Origin: an uncultured Eubacteriales bacterium
GTDB taxonomy: Bacteria > Bacillota > Clostridia > Lachnospirales > Lachnospiraceae
Length of the DNA stretch: 64,000 bases
Direction of reading: 5' to 3'
Assembly: GCA_900315425.1 (NCBI GenBank)
Contig: OMZA01000006.1
Coordinates: 1-64,000 of the forward strand
The translations under genes were made by a program, and so were the position numbers. The notes under the pieces are model-generated. The model had not been told where the DNA came from. It saw only the letters and a program-made list of their open reading frames with translations, and ran no database searches. Below are positions 27,520 through 37,017 of the stretch, in pieces; position 1 is the stretch's first letter; the number at the start of each line of letters is the position of its first letter.

Positions 27520-28752
27520 ATGAAGGAAAAAGTTGTTTTAGCTTATTCAGGCGGACTGGATACAACTACTATTATTCCATGGCTTAAGGAGCAGTTTGAC
27601 TACGATGTAGTTTGCTGTTGTATCGACTGTGGACAGGGCGAAGAGCTTGATGGTCTTGAGGAAAGAGCAAAAGCTTGCGGCGCTGCTAAATTATACATTG
27701 AAGATATTACAGATGAATTCTGTGAGGATTATATTATGCCTTGTGTACAGGCAGGTGCTGTTTATGAGCACAAATATCTTTTAGGTACATCAATGGCTCG
27801 TCCAGGTATTGCTAAGAAATTAGTTGAAGTTGCCAGAAAAGAAGGTGCCGTTGCTATATGTCATGGTGCTACAGGTAAGGGTAACGATCAGATAAGATTT
27901 GAATTAGGTATTAAAGCTTTAGCTCCTGATATTAAAGTTATTGCTCCATGGAGAATGACTGATATATGGACTCTTGAATCTAGAGAAGATGAGATTCAGT
28001 ATTGTAGAGATCACGGCATTCATCTTCAGTTTTCTCCAGAAGACAGCTATTCAAGAGACCGTAACTTATGGCACATTAGCCATGAAGGACTTGAACTTGA
28101 AGATCCTGCTCTCGCTCCTAACTATGACCACGTTTTAGTTCTTGGAGTTAGTCCGGAAAATGCTCCTGACGAGGAAGAGGAAGTTGAAATTACATTTGAA
28201 AAAGGTATTCCTACCAGCGTAAATGGCGTAAAAATGAAAGTTTCAGATGTTATTAGAAAATTAAATGAATTAGGCGGAAGAAATGGTATTGGTATCATTG
28301 ATATTGTAGAAAACCGTGTTGTAGGAATGAAATCCCGTGGTGTATATGAAACTCCAGGTGGAACAATTCTTATGGAAGCACATCAGCAGCTTGAAGAGCT
28401 TTGCCTTGACCGTGATACTATGAAAGTTAAGAAAGATCTTGGTAATCAGTTAGCTCAGGTATGTTACGAAGGAAAATGGTTTACACCACTTCGTGAAGCA
28501 ATCCAGGCATTTGTTGAAAAAACACAGGAGACAGTAACTGGTACAGTTAAGCTTAAACTGTACAAAGGTAATATCATTAAAAATGGTACTACTTCTCCTT
28601 ACTCATTATATGATTCATCTCTTGCAAGCTTTACAACCGGTGATTTGTACGACCATCACGATGCAGATGGATTCATAACATTATTCGGACTTCCACTTAA
28701 AGTAAGAGCAATGAAGATGGAAGAAGCTAAAAAGAAACAGAACAAGAAATAA
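27520..28752 (+). CDS. argG: Argininosuccinate synthase ArgG
   Basis: 410 aa from ATG 27520. Joins citrulline and aspartate with ATP. N-terminal PP-loop AYSGGLDTT and the HGATGKGNDQIRFE segment are diagnostic. The frame is open back to 27451, but GGAGGA 8 bases before ATG 27520 and the family N-terminus fix the start. Transcribed away from argJBD. argH is not in the window. Ends at the bidirectional terminator 28778-28824. Confidence 0.97.
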   Translation: MKEKVVLAYSGGLDTTTIIPWLKEQFDYDVVCCCIDCGQGEELDGLEERAKACGAAKLYIEDITDEFCEDYIMPCVQAGAVYEHKYLLGTSMARPGIAKKLVEVARKEGAVAICHGATGKGNDQIRFELGIKALAPDIKVIAPWRMTDIWTLESREDEIQYCRDHGIHLQFSPEDSYSRDRNLWHISHEGLELEDPALAPNYDHVLVLGVSPENAPDEEEEVEITFEKGIPTSVNGVKMKVSDVIRKLNELGGRNGIGIIDIVENRVVGMKSRGVYETPGGTILMEAHQQLEELCLDRDTMKVKKDLGNQLAQVCYEGKWFTPLREAIQAFVEKTQETVTGTVKLKLYKGNIIKNGTTSPYSLYDSSLASFTTGDLYDHHDADGFITLFGLPLKVRAMKMEEAKKKQNKK

Positions 28753-28777
28753 TTAATAAAAAAAAATAAAAAAAATA

Positions 28778-28824
28778 TACCGATTTCTATTTGAATGACA
28801 TATGTCATCATTTAGAAATCGGTA
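28778..28824. terminator. Bidirectional terminator between argG and yfhO
   Basis: TACCGATTTCTA (28778-28789) pairs with 28813-28824 over 12 bp, with an inner self-complementary ATGACATATGTCAT. T-rich sequence follows on the plus strand and A-rich sequence precedes it (T-rich on the minus strand), so it can serve both convergent genes. Confidence 0.8.
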
Positions 28825-28830
28825 TTTATT

Positions 28831-31815
28831 TTACTCTTTTAATTCCACATTTCGTTTTCGTCTTTCGCTATCTAACACAAATAGTGTTACAAGTATTATA
28901 AGACTTAGGATTGTCAGAACTGTTCCCGCTCTTAATCCCTGTGGTACATATTCAAATCTAATGGTGTGCTCGCCCTTTGTCAAATTCAATGATATAAATG
29001 CATCTTGGAAGGCATGTATCTTGTATTCTTTTCCATCTACATAAGCTTTCCAGCCTTTGTCATATGGAATTGATGTGTATAAAAGTCCATTTCCACTTGC
29101 CTTTACTTTTCCTTCTACTAATGTATCTTCCAATGTTGTTACTTCAAATGGATCCATACTAAAGACCTTATATATGTCTTGGAATACAGAATCATCATAA
29201 GAATATGCATACATTTGAATCTCAGATGTTTCTTCATCTGCTGAAGTCACTGTTACAGTTGTACCCTTTGGCTGAACACCCAAATCAAGAATATGTGTTT
29301 GCCTCATATTTGAGTATGTCTTAGATGAATTAATAGCTGAATCCAACCCATTGTTAATAGTAACTGTAATCGCATTAACTGAAGTCGTAACATAAATGGT
29401 TAAATGAGTCTCTTCTGTGATATTTACCTCATTATTTCTTCCAGATACATTAACAGGCATTCTGGTGTACATATTTTTTCCTGCTACACCTCTGGCAAAA
29501 CTATTAAGTGTCTCGTATGCTATTGGATTTGCCCAATCTATTTTTTCTTCCAGTTGTTGATCTACCATGAATCCTAAAGGAAGCCAATACTTATTCTTGT
29601 ACATATAGTATGTACCCTTGGAATCTTCTGTTTTATTATCCAAATAATCAGTAATTGTATATGAAGCCTGGCTATAAAATTCATAGTGATCGTCGTCATC
29701 TATTATATCTTTAGATAATAGATATTTCACTGATAACATTGCACTGGTTAATGGAGTTGCTCCATAATAGCCATATGCATTGGTTGAATCTTCCATACCA
29801 ATATTGCCATACAACTCTGACATAGCTGCTGGTGCTGTAGATGAAAAGATCGAACATCCTTTATATCCATGGAATGAAGCATCATTTTTAGTTCTTCTAT
29901 CCTTCTTTTCGATTCTAAAGAAATTACTTGTATCCTCTTCTTCAGCCTTTTTTACCAAATCATCAATTGCCTGAGAATCATTCAAATAAGCTGATCTGGT
30001 ACATGGAGCAAATCCGGTATTTTGAACATTAACATAACACTCACATACTGCAACGATTATAAGCATGTACGAAATCATAATTGCATTAAATGATTTACTT
30101 CTTAAAAGCATCAAAACAATTGTGTAGAATAACATAAATGACAGACCTGTATATATAACTTCTGCCTTTAAAACTATCTCACCATCTGTTTCTACGTAAA
30201 GCTTTTGTATCAATAATACAAAGGCAACTGCTCCTGAAAAACAACCTGCCAGTTGTTTTGTAGTTATTTCTCTTATATTATGAACTGCTTCAAAAGCCAT
30301 TACTAAAACTACCCATATATATATAAATGACTGTCTTGCCGGAAGACTGTTAGGATAGTGAAAACCATGCCATATATAGTTTGGAATATTTGTATTAAAT
30401 GCAAATAGTAAAAGGGCTGCTAATGAAACTTTTCCAACTTTTTCCTTAATATTTATTTTAGGGTTAACAATATACAATGGAACCAGAATAAACACAGCCA
30501 TTGTGCAATATAAGTTTGGCTGATGGGCTTCAAATATAGATAAATCAACATTTATAAATGATCTGGCCAACATATCTAATACTGAAAAATATGATTCTAA
30601 TTTTTTTGGAAAATCAAAATCACTAGATGCTGTTGAGCTAAGAGTACTAAATGCCGGCAAGAATGTAACTGCACCTATACCACCTGCCAGTAACGAAAAT
30701 CCAGCGAACTCCAATATACTTCTAATTTTCTTTACTTTTTCTGTTGTAAAGAAAAGATATACAAAATAGAACACGCAGAATATGCATATCATAATGGATA
30801 TGTAATAATTTGATAGTATTGATATACCCAAAGTAAAACAGTATAAAAAGCATTTGTGTTCTTTTACAATTCTCTCAAGTCCTAACATAATAAGTGGGAA
30901 TAGAAGTATACAATCTAACCACATTATATTCCATGAAAACGCTATTAAGTATGAAGACATTCCATAAAAAATAGAAATACCTGCAACTGTTACGTTTCTG
31001 GTTTTAAAATGATTTGATAAATATATAGACATTGTAAGGCAACAAAGAGCCGTTTTTAAAATAATATATGTATTAATAACTTCCGGTAAATGTATTGGAT
31101 TAACCAAAGGTAACAACCAGTTAAGTGGAGTTGCCAGATAATATGCATATAAAGCAGAAAAACCTGTACCTAATCCAATATTCCATGAATACTCAATACT
31201 TCCACCATTTACAAGTTTATTGTACATTTCCTTCAAGAAAGGCAGATACTGATGATAACAATCACTTTTAAGATAAGTATTATCTCCAAACGGATAAATC
31301 TTTCTTGATTTGTATACCATAATCATAATAACAATAGGTATGATTGTCGAAAGAATATATACCATATTTTTCTTAAAGAAATCTCTTACAGTTATTCTTT
31401 CCGTATTTCCCTTTTGTTTAACAAATATATAAAATTTACTTAGTATGTAATTAACTATAACTACAAATAAAGCTCCCAAATATTTGGCAATAATATCGTT
31501 TACACCAAGTATTACGGCACTTCCATATATTATCATTAAACTGAAAAACATAGTAAATAATCTACCACCAACAAAACCTGTGGCTTCTTTTAGAAAAATA
31601 TCCGTTCTTGCAGATTTACTTTTAAATACATATTTTTTTTGAACATAAAATGCAAAAGCTGTAGCTACTAACCACGCACACACATTTGCCAGAAGGATAT
31701 TAACTCCAATTTTTGCCAAAATAAAATATATCAGTAAATCTATTACTGTAGTTACAAATCCAAAAGTAATATAATCAATGGTTTCTCTAGTAAAAAACTT
31801 TTTAAACTTTTCCAT
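28831..31815 (-). CDS. GtrA-YfhO fusion membrane protein
   Basis: 994 aa from ATG 31815. Two known membrane modules in one chain. Residues 1-130 are a GtrA-like domain with four membrane segments (ITFGFVTTVIDLLIYFIL..., NVCAWLVATAFAFYVQKKYVF). The remainder, about 145-990, is a YfhO-type protein with a dozen or so membrane segments and an extracytoplasmic C-terminal beta domain ending in one more membrane segment. In Bacillus, YfhO works with the glycosyltransferase CsbB and flippase GtcA to glycosylate lipoteichoic acid. GtrA/GtcA proteins are the flippases for polyprenyl-phosphate sugars. The start codon overlaps the GtrB-type gene by 14 bases. The longest frame begins at a TTG (31842), which is less likely. 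Confidence 0.88.
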   Translation of the reverse strand: MEKFKKFFTRETIDYITFGFVTTVIDLLIYFILAKIGVNILLANVCAWLVATAFAFYVQKKYVFKSKSARTDIFLKEATGFVGGRLFTMFFSLMIIYGSAVILGVNDIIAKYLGALFVVIVNYILSKFYIFVKQKGNTERITVRDFFKKNMVYILSTIIPIVIMIMVYKSRKIYPFGDNTYLKSDCYHQYLPFLKEMYNKLVNGGSIEYSWNIGLGTGFSALYAYYLATPLNWLLPLVNPIHLPEVINTYIILKTALCCLTMSIYLSNHFKTRNVTVAGISIFYGMSSYLIAFSWNIMWLDCILLFPLIMLGLERIVKEHKCFLYCFTLGISILSNYYISIMICIFCVFYFVYLFFTTEKVKKIRSILEFAGFSLLAGGIGAVTFLPAFSTLSSTASSDFDFPKKLESYFSVLDMLARSFINVDLSIFEAHQPNLYCTMAVFILVPLYIVNPKINIKEKVGKVSLAALLLFAFNTNIPNYIWHGFHYPNSLPARQSFIYIWVVLVMAFEAVHNIREITTKQLAGCFSGAVAFVLLIQKLYVETDGEIVLKAEVIYTGLSFMLFYTIVLMLLRSKSFNAIMISYMLIIVAVCECYVNVQNTGFAPCTRSAYLNDSQAIDDLVKKAEEEDTSNFFRIEKKDRRTKNDASFHGYKGCSIFSSTAPAAMSELYGNIGMEDSTNAYGYYGATPLTSAMLSVKYLLSKDIIDDDDHYEFYSQASYTITDYLDNKTEDSKGTYYMYKNKYWLPLGFMVDQQLEEKIDWANPIAYETLNSFARGVAGKNMYTRMPVNVSGRNNEVNITEETHLTIYVTTSVNAITVTINNGLDSAINSSKTYSNMRQTHILDLGVQPKGTTVTVTSADEETSEIQMYAYSYDDSVFQDIYKVFSMDPFEVTTLEDTLVEGKVKASGNGLLYTSIPYDKGWKAYVDGKEYKIHAFQDAFISLNLTKGEHTIRFEYVPQGLRAGTVLTILSLIILVTLFVLDSERRKRNVELKE

Positions 31816-32764
31816 TATCTTTCTTACTTCCTTTCGTATCAATGTTAGTAAGCCTTGTTATGTATAAAGGTCTATCCTTTGCTTCCACATAAATGTGTCC
31901 TAAATACTCTCCCAATATACCTATGGACAGTTCTATAACTCCTCCTAAAAATAGGACTGCTGAAAGAGTTGTTACATAACCCGGCACATCTACCCCATAG
32001 ACGCCGGTTTGTATTAGAGTAATAATAATATATACAAACGCTGCAAAGGATATAAAAAATCCACAGGCTGTTACTACTTTAAGAGGTGTCAATGAAAATG
32101 CAGTAATTCCGTCAATTGCATATTTAAACAAACTCCAGAAATTCCATTTAGTTTTGCCAATTGTTCTTTCTACATTTTCGTATGGTAGCCATTTCTTTTT
32201 ATAACCTACCCATTCAAATATACCCTTAGAAAATCTCTGACTTTCACTTAAAGCCAGCACTGAATCCACCATACTTCTAGACATTATTCTATAATCAACT
32301 ACGCCACGTTCAAGCTTTATAGTTGTAAGTTTATTGCTAAGCTTGTAAAATGCCCTGGATAAAAGATTTCTAAGACCTGATTCACCTTTTCTATCTGTTC
32401 TTCTGGCTGCAACACAATCATATCCCTCTTCAACACCTTTTATCATCTCCGGTATTAATTCCGGTGGATGTTGAAGATCCGCATCCATAATGATAACGTA
32501 ATCACCATCAGAATAGTTAAGTCCCGCAAACATTCCTGCCTCTTTACCAAAATTCCTTGAAAAAGAAACATATTTAACATCCTTGTTTGTCTCTGCTAAA
32601 GCAAGTATCCTCTCTAATGTTTTATCTTTGCTTCCATCATCAACAAATATAAACTCGAATTCGTAACCCTGTATTTTAGAAACAATTCCTGAGGTCGTCT
32701 CGTAAAATACCTGAATTCCTTCCTCTTCATTGTAGCAAGGAACCACAATATCAACTTTTTTCAT
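31802..32764 (-). CDS. Polyprenyl-phosphate glycosyltransferase, GtrB/CsbB type (GT2)
   Basis: 320 aa from ATG 32764. GT2 family catalytic domain with VPCYNEEEG at the N-terminus, VDDGSKD, and the DxD-type motif Asp94/Asp96 in MDADLQHPPE. Two C-terminal membrane segments (about 230-290) are typical of DPM1/GtrB enzymes that load a sugar onto undecaprenyl phosphate. AGGATGAG fits ATG 32764 better than the ATG three codons upstream (32773). Translationally coupled to the GtrA-YfhO gene, which likely flips and transfers the sugar. Confidence 0.93.
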   Translation of the reverse strand: MKKVDIVVPCYNEEEGIQVFYETTSGIVSKIQGYEFEFIFVDDGSKDKTLERILALAETNKDVKYVSFSRNFGKEAGMFAGLNYSDGDYVIIMDADLQHPPELIPEMIKGVEEGYDCVAARRTDRKGESGLRNLLSRAFYKLSNKLTTIKLERGVVDYRIMSRSMVDSVLALSESQRFSKGIFEWVGYKKKWLPYENVERTIGKTKWNFWSLFKYAIDGITAFSLTPLKVVTACGFFISFAAFVYIIITLIQTGVYGVDVPGYVTTLSAVLFLGGVIELSIGILGEYLGHIYVEAKDRPLYITRLTNIDTKGSKKDNGKV

Positions 32765-32792
32765 ATAACTCATCCTATCTTAATCCATGTTT

Positions 32793-33488
32793 CTAAGAAA
32801 CATTAGATATGTATTGATAAAAATCAACAGCCTCCACACTGTCACTTAATTTATACTTATCCCATTCATCATCATTAAATTCAGACGAAATGTTTTTAAT
32901 ATACTCATTATAAGAATCTAAGAACACTTCATTTTTAGCATCCTCAATCTCTCCTGGAGTTGCATCTTCTGAATATTTAGCATTTTTTCCTAATTTATCA
33001 ATTACCTTTTGTTCTAACATATAATCTTCAAATGCTTGAATTGCTGTCTCTTCTTTTATATTCATATATTCAATAGTCTCTTTTGAAAGAGCATTATAAT
33101 AGTTTTTACCACACTGTTTTGCAGTATCTTTTTCTTCTTTAGACAATTTTATATTGTTATCCTTTGCCATTAGGCAGGTTATTTTTAATCTGGCCAAACC
33201 ATCCTTAACCTCATCCTTTACCAAAGATTCCATGGTATCTTCAGATATGACGTTATTCCAACACTCACTACCGTATACACTTTCATATCTGTTTTTCTCT
33301 GCTAAGAGAAATACAAGACCTTCTGAACTTCTAAAACATTCTCCATTTATTTTAAATAACTCTGAATCTTCTAATTTATTTGAAAAAACAACTTTTTTAT
33401 TATTAAAACTACAACCACTTAATATAGTTGTGGATAGACATACAACTGTAAAGGCTGCTAAAACTTTTTTATACTCATATTTCAACAT
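32793..33488 (-). CDS. Lipoprotein with SurA/PrsA-like N-terminal chaperone fold
   Basis: 231 aa from ATG 33488. Signal peptide with a clean lipobox LSGC (Cys26). The mature part is helical and charged, resembling the SurA_N (SurA/trigger-factor-like) domain of PrsA-type foldases, but no rotamase domain is seen. Family assignment is tentative. AAAGGA lies 8 bases before the ATG; the start overlaps the maf end by 14 bases. The GtrB-type gene follows after 28 bases, so it may assist assembly of the glycosylation machinery or its surface target (inference). Confidence 0.75.
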   Translation of the reverse strand: MLKYEYKKVLAAFTVVCLSTTILSGCSFNNKKVVFSNKLEDSELFKINGECFRSSEGLVFLLAEKNRYESVYGSECWNNVISEDTMESLVKDEVKDGLARLKITCLMAKDNNIKLSKEEKDTAKQCGKNYYNALSKETIEYMNIKEETAIQAFEDYMLEQKVIDKLGKNAKYSEDATPGEIEDAKNEVFLDSYNEYIKNISSEFNDDEWDKYKLSDSVEAVDFYQYISNVS

Positions 33489-34086
33489 CAAAATTTTCCT
33501 TTAACTCTTTCACTAATCTATTTGCTGGTAGACCGACAACATTGTCATAGTCTCCCTGATATTTATCAATATATTTTCCAAATATCCCTTGGATAGCGTA
33601 TGAACCCGCTTTATCCATAGGTTCCCCTGTTTCAATATATTCTAAAATATCCTTATCAGTTAAAGCCTTTACATAAACATTGGTCTCTTCATAAAAACTA
33701 ATTTCTTTTGCCATATCTAATTCTTCATTAGCTTTTATATAAATGACGCTGACTCCTGTATATACCTGATGTACATTACCTGATATAAGCTTTAACATAT
33801 TGTAAGCATCCTTTTTATCCTTAGGCTTTCCTAATATCTTATCTTCAAAACTTACAATTGTATCTGCCCCTATAATTATTACATCTTCTAAACTCTTATT
33901 GTTTATTTCAAAATATTTATTTTTTATATCATCTGCTTTTTGAGACGATAACTCCTTAACTACCTCATACGGAATAGTGCTTGTTACCACTTCTTCCTTT
34001 TGACTTGGCATAACCTCAAAATTTACACCAATTCTTTTTAAAATTTCACGTCTTCTTGGAGACTGAGATGCTAAAATAATTTTCAT
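33475..34086 (-). CDS. maf: Maf-family nucleotide pyrophosphatase
   Basis: 203 aa. Maf proteins hydrolyse dTTP/UTP or modified nucleotides, with a role in septum control and nucleotide-pool cleaning. N-terminal ILASQSPRRREILKRIG, central GADTIVSFEDKILGKPKDKKDA and QGIFGKYI are all typical. Length usual. Between pyridoxal kinase (13-base gap) and the lipoprotein (overlap). Confidence 0.93.
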   Translation of the reverse strand: MKIILASQSPRRREILKRIGVNFEVMPSQKEEVVTSTIPYEVVKELSSQKADDIKNKYFEINNKSLEDVIIIGADTIVSFEDKILGKPKDKKDAYNMLKLISGNVHQVYTGVSVIYIKANEELDMAKEISFYEETNVYVKALTDKDILEYIETGEPMDKAGSYAIQGIFGKYIDKYQGDYDNVVGLPANRLVKELKENFDVEI

Positions 34087-34099
34087 TTATCAAACCTCA

Positions 34100-34945
34100 T
34101 TAATGTAAAGTTGTAAGTAAATCTTCAAAACATATTCCATCTTCTCTTGGAATATTTCTTTCATCAGAAATAACCAAACATCTTCTAATAAAATCCGATC
34201 CCTTCTTAACAGATTCTACAAAGGGAACATCATTTACAGCATCAGCTGCTATTATAGCCGAGAAAACATCTCCGGTACCCTCTCTGGATATACCTACAAT
34301 ATCATTAAATAAGAATTCTTTAGCTCCATCCTTTTCAAATACATAATCACCAATCATATTGTCTTTAAGTATTCCCGATATTACAACTTTTTCAGGACCC
34401 ATTTCTGATATTTCTTTAGCCATTTCTTCAACTAATTTATGATTGATGACAACCTCTTTATAATCCCTTGAAGTTATCAAACATGCTTCTGTGAGATTTG
34501 GCGTAACTATGTCAGCACTTTTCACAAGTTCCGTAATTCCCTGACATACCTTTGAACTATATCCGCTGTAAACCCTTCCATTATCTCCCATAACCGGGTC
34601 TACAACCACAATTGTACTCTGGTCTCTAAATTCCTTTATAAACTTTCTAACTATATCTATTTGCCTTATATCACATAAATATCCAGTTAAAATCCCTTGA
34701 AATCTAAGTCCCAATTTTTTCCAATTATCTATATAGTCCTGCATTTTATCCGTATAATCGTCAAAAAAATATTCTGGATATGCTGTATGATTGGAAAAAA
34801 TGGACGTAGGGACCGGACAGCATTGAACTGCCATAGCTGAAATTATCGGCAGTTCAACTGCTATTGAACATTTACCAAAACCTGTAAGGTCATTGATTAT
34901 TGCAATTTTCTTTTGATTATTATGATTACTTAATTGTTGTGACAT
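34100..34945 (-). CDS. pdxK: Pyridoxal/pyridoxamine kinase (PdxK/PdxY type)
   Basis: 281 aa, ribokinase-like fold. Phosphorylates pyridoxal or pyridoxamine for PLP salvage. INDLTGFGKCSIAVELPI at the N-terminus, the VVDPVMGDNGRVYSGY block, and the anion-hole and catalytic base region SREGTGDVFSAII (TGD) near residue 233. The Firmicute substrate preference is not decided by sequence. Two bases separate it from the pseudo-GlgX gene. Confidence 0.9.
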   Translation of the reverse strand: MSQQLSNHNNQKKIAIINDLTGFGKCSIAVELPIISAMAVQCCPVPTSIFSNHTAYPEYFFDDYTDKMQDYIDNWKKLGLRFQGILTGYLCDIRQIDIVRKFIKEFRDQSTIVVVDPVMGDNGRVYSGYSSKVCQGITELVKSADIVTPNLTEACLITSRDYKEVVINHKLVEEMAKEISEMGPEKVVISGILKDNMIGDYVFEKDGAKEFLFNDIVGISREGTGDVFSAIIAADAVNDVPFVESVKKGSDFIRRCLVISDERNIPREDGICFEDLLTTLH

Positions 34946-34947
34946 TA

Positions 34948-36828
34948 TTATTTCCTGCGTGATCTGGTTAATTTTTTGCGAACCTGTTTCTTTTCAGGTT
35001 TCTTTTCTTCTTTTTCTTCTATCTCGTAACTTTCCAACACAAGGACACTTCTTGGTGGAATCTTTACAGTTCTAGCCATTTTATTTTTTTCGCTGATAAT
35101 ATCAGCGTTATAACCTGGTTCTGTAGACATTACCTGCTTCCAATCCCTGTTCTTTCCAGCGGTAGGAAGACCTAATGTCTTCTCTTCCCAATGTGTATTA
35201 AAGGCAATATATAAACTTGGCTCTTCAGGTAATTTACATACTGTTGTATATTTACCATAAACCATAAATGCAAATTGTCTGCTTAACACATCAAACTGCA
35301 ATATCCATGTTCTATCTGAGTGGAAAGAAACATCCGGCATACCTAAGGATCTATAATCATTACCCTCCATTGGATTTTCCATATGAAGAATCTTATGGGA
35401 TTTCCTAAAGTCAATAAGCCATTTTACATAATCCAAAAGCCATTTATTCCTTTCAGTAAGTCTCCAATCCAAATAGGACACATCATTATCCTGACAATAT
35501 GGATTATTATTACCGTTTGCGGAATTACCGAATTCATCTCCGGCATATATAAGCGGTGTACCCTGACTAAACATAAGCATTGCATATGCATTCTTTAATT
35601 GTCTTTGTCTCAATTCGTTAACAACTTTTTTCTTAGTATATCCTTCGTATCCACAATTCCAACTATTATTATCTTCAATACCATCCCTATTATATTCACC
35701 ATTGTCCTGATTATGTTTTCCATCATAAGAAACCATATCCATCATGGTAAATGTATCATTTGTAGAAAAATAATTGATAGCCTGGGCAAATGACTTGTTA
35801 TATCTAATTCTATAAGCCATATCCATAACCTGTCCTTCATCGCCCTTAAGGAATTTCCTGGCTGTATTCATAAATGCTCTATTATATTCTCCCAAATGCT
35901 TCTTATCAGAAAACTCATCATTTGAAAATCCGTAGCTTATAATCTTTGTATCTGCAAGATATGGATCAGCGCTTATTGCTCCTCTTATATCTTCGTCCAG
36001 ATTACAGTGAATACCATCAATATGATAGTTTATTACCCAATATCTAAAGCAATCTATCATAAATGCCGGTGTTATATTCCTATTAAAATAAAACTCCATA
36101 CACACTTCTATATTAGCAGCATGTAGTTTTTTAACCATAGTCTTAAACTCACGAATGGCACCCTTTCCATCACCTGAAGCAGAGTAAGAAACCTTTGGCA
36201 TAAAGTAATCTGCATCACAATATCCCCAATAATTTATCTTATCTCCTTTTAATGGTTTCTCATTAAAATCGTAAGCCGGCATAAGCTCAACCATAGTTAT
36301 TCCCAATTCTTTTAAATAATCTATTTTGTCAACAATACCAGCAAATGTGCCTTTTCTTCTTGTCTTAGAGTAACGATTCTTAGTAAAACCTCTCACATGA
36401 AGTCTGTAAATAATTGTATCCGAAAAATCTGTTCCCGGTTTTATATCATTGTCCCAATTAAATCTATCTGAATATACTGATGATGTCTTACTTTCAGCAG
36501 TATTTTCACCAAATACCTTTGTCCCATTTACTAAAGCAGCATATGGGTCAGTCATTACTCTATCACCAATTTTGTAATTGTAATCAAACGCATTAGCGTT
36601 AACACCCTGAATACACATTGAACAAACCTTGCCAAAGGTCATCTCCTCTGTAAATGGAATCTCTGATATTACTTCTGTAGTTCCTTTTTCATAAAGAACC
36701 ACTGAAGCAGACTCCTTCTTTCTATCAGGAAGCATAACCGCAAAGTTAATACCATCTTTAGTTTTTCTCGCCCCTAGCTGCATTGGATTGCCAGCTTTTA
36801 CTTTATACCTATTTTTTGATGTATTCAA
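34948..36828 (-). CDS. Catalytically dead GlgX-like GH13 paralogue
   Basis: 626 aa from TTG 36828. Clear relative of the glgX product at 4247: CBM48, barrel and C-terminal domain are aligned over the full length (RYWVINYHIDG, SWNCGYEG, YAGDEFGNSANGNNNPYCQDND). The catalytic set is lost: nucleophile Asp becomes Asn276 (GIHCNL for GFRFDL), the adjacent Arg becomes His274, acid/base Glu becomes Tyr299 (IISYGFS for LIAEAWD); only the third Asp (Asp358, STND) remains. A loop near the FNHTAEG site is also deleted. Not a truncation, since the frame is intact. Start: the ATG at 36861 is only 9 bases from the -10 box, while TTG 36828 follows GGTGAGG by 8 bases. Likely a glycan-binding or regulatory pseudoenzyme. 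Confidence 0.9.
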   Translation of the reverse strand: MNTSKNRYKVKAGNPMQLGARKTKDGINFAVMLPDRKKESASVVLYEKGTTEVISEIPFTEEMTFGKVCSMCIQGVNANAFDYNYKIGDRVMTDPYAALVNGTKVFGENTAESKTSSVYSDRFNWDNDIKPGTDFSDTIIYRLHVRGFTKNRYSKTRRKGTFAGIVDKIDYLKELGITMVELMPAYDFNEKPLKGDKINYWGYCDADYFMPKVSYSASGDGKGAIREFKTMVKKLHAANIEVCMEFYFNRNITPAFMIDCFRYWVINYHIDGIHCNLDEDIRGAISADPYLADTKIISYGFSNDEFSDKKHLGEYNRAFMNTARKFLKGDEGQVMDMAYRIRYNKSFAQAINYFSTNDTFTMMDMVSYDGKHNQDNGEYNRDGIEDNNSWNCGYEGYTKKKVVNELRQRQLKNAYAMLMFSQGTPLIYAGDEFGNSANGNNNPYCQDNDVSYLDWRLTERNKWLLDYVKWLIDFRKSHKILHMENPMEGNDYRSLGMPDVSFHSDRTWILQFDVLSRQFAFMVYGKYTTVCKLPEEPSLYIAFNTHWEEKTLGLPTAGKNRDWKQVMSTEPGYNADIISEKNKMARTVKIPPRSVLVLESYEIEEKEEKKPEKKQVRKKLTRSRRK

Positions 36829-36870
36829 TATATTTACCTCACCGATGTTATTCAAACGCATTTGTATCTT

Positions 36871-36899
36871 ATTATATAGCAGATTTTGGCAATCTACAA
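36871..36899 (-). promoter_or_regulatory. Promoter of the pseudo-GlgX operon
   Basis: Minus strand: TTGTAG (36894-36899), 17-base spacer, consensus TATAAT (36871-36876). Start near 36864, giving a 36-base leader before TTG 36828. Confidence 0.7.
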
Positions 36900-36940
36900 C
36901 AAAATCACCATAAATTCTCTTATTTTTACTGTTTAACCTC

Positions 36941-36968
36941 TTGAAAAATACCTATTTTACTGTAAAAT
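36941..36968 (+). promoter_or_regulatory. Promoter of the ABC-F gene
   Basis: Plus strand: TTGAAA (36941-36946), 16-base spacer, TAAAAT (36963-36968), 49 bases before the ABC-F start. A small palindrome TGCATAATGCA (36978-36988) lies in the leader. Confidence 0.6.
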
Positions 36969-37017
36969 TAGATTCGGTGCATAATGCATTAAAATTATTA
37001 TAAATGAGGTAAATAAT

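Noticed and set aside
36841-36861. Leaderless start of the pseudo-GlgX gene at ATG 36861
   Set aside because: The -10 box is 9 bases away, but a TTG 33 bases downstream has a well-placed GGTGAGG and fits better.
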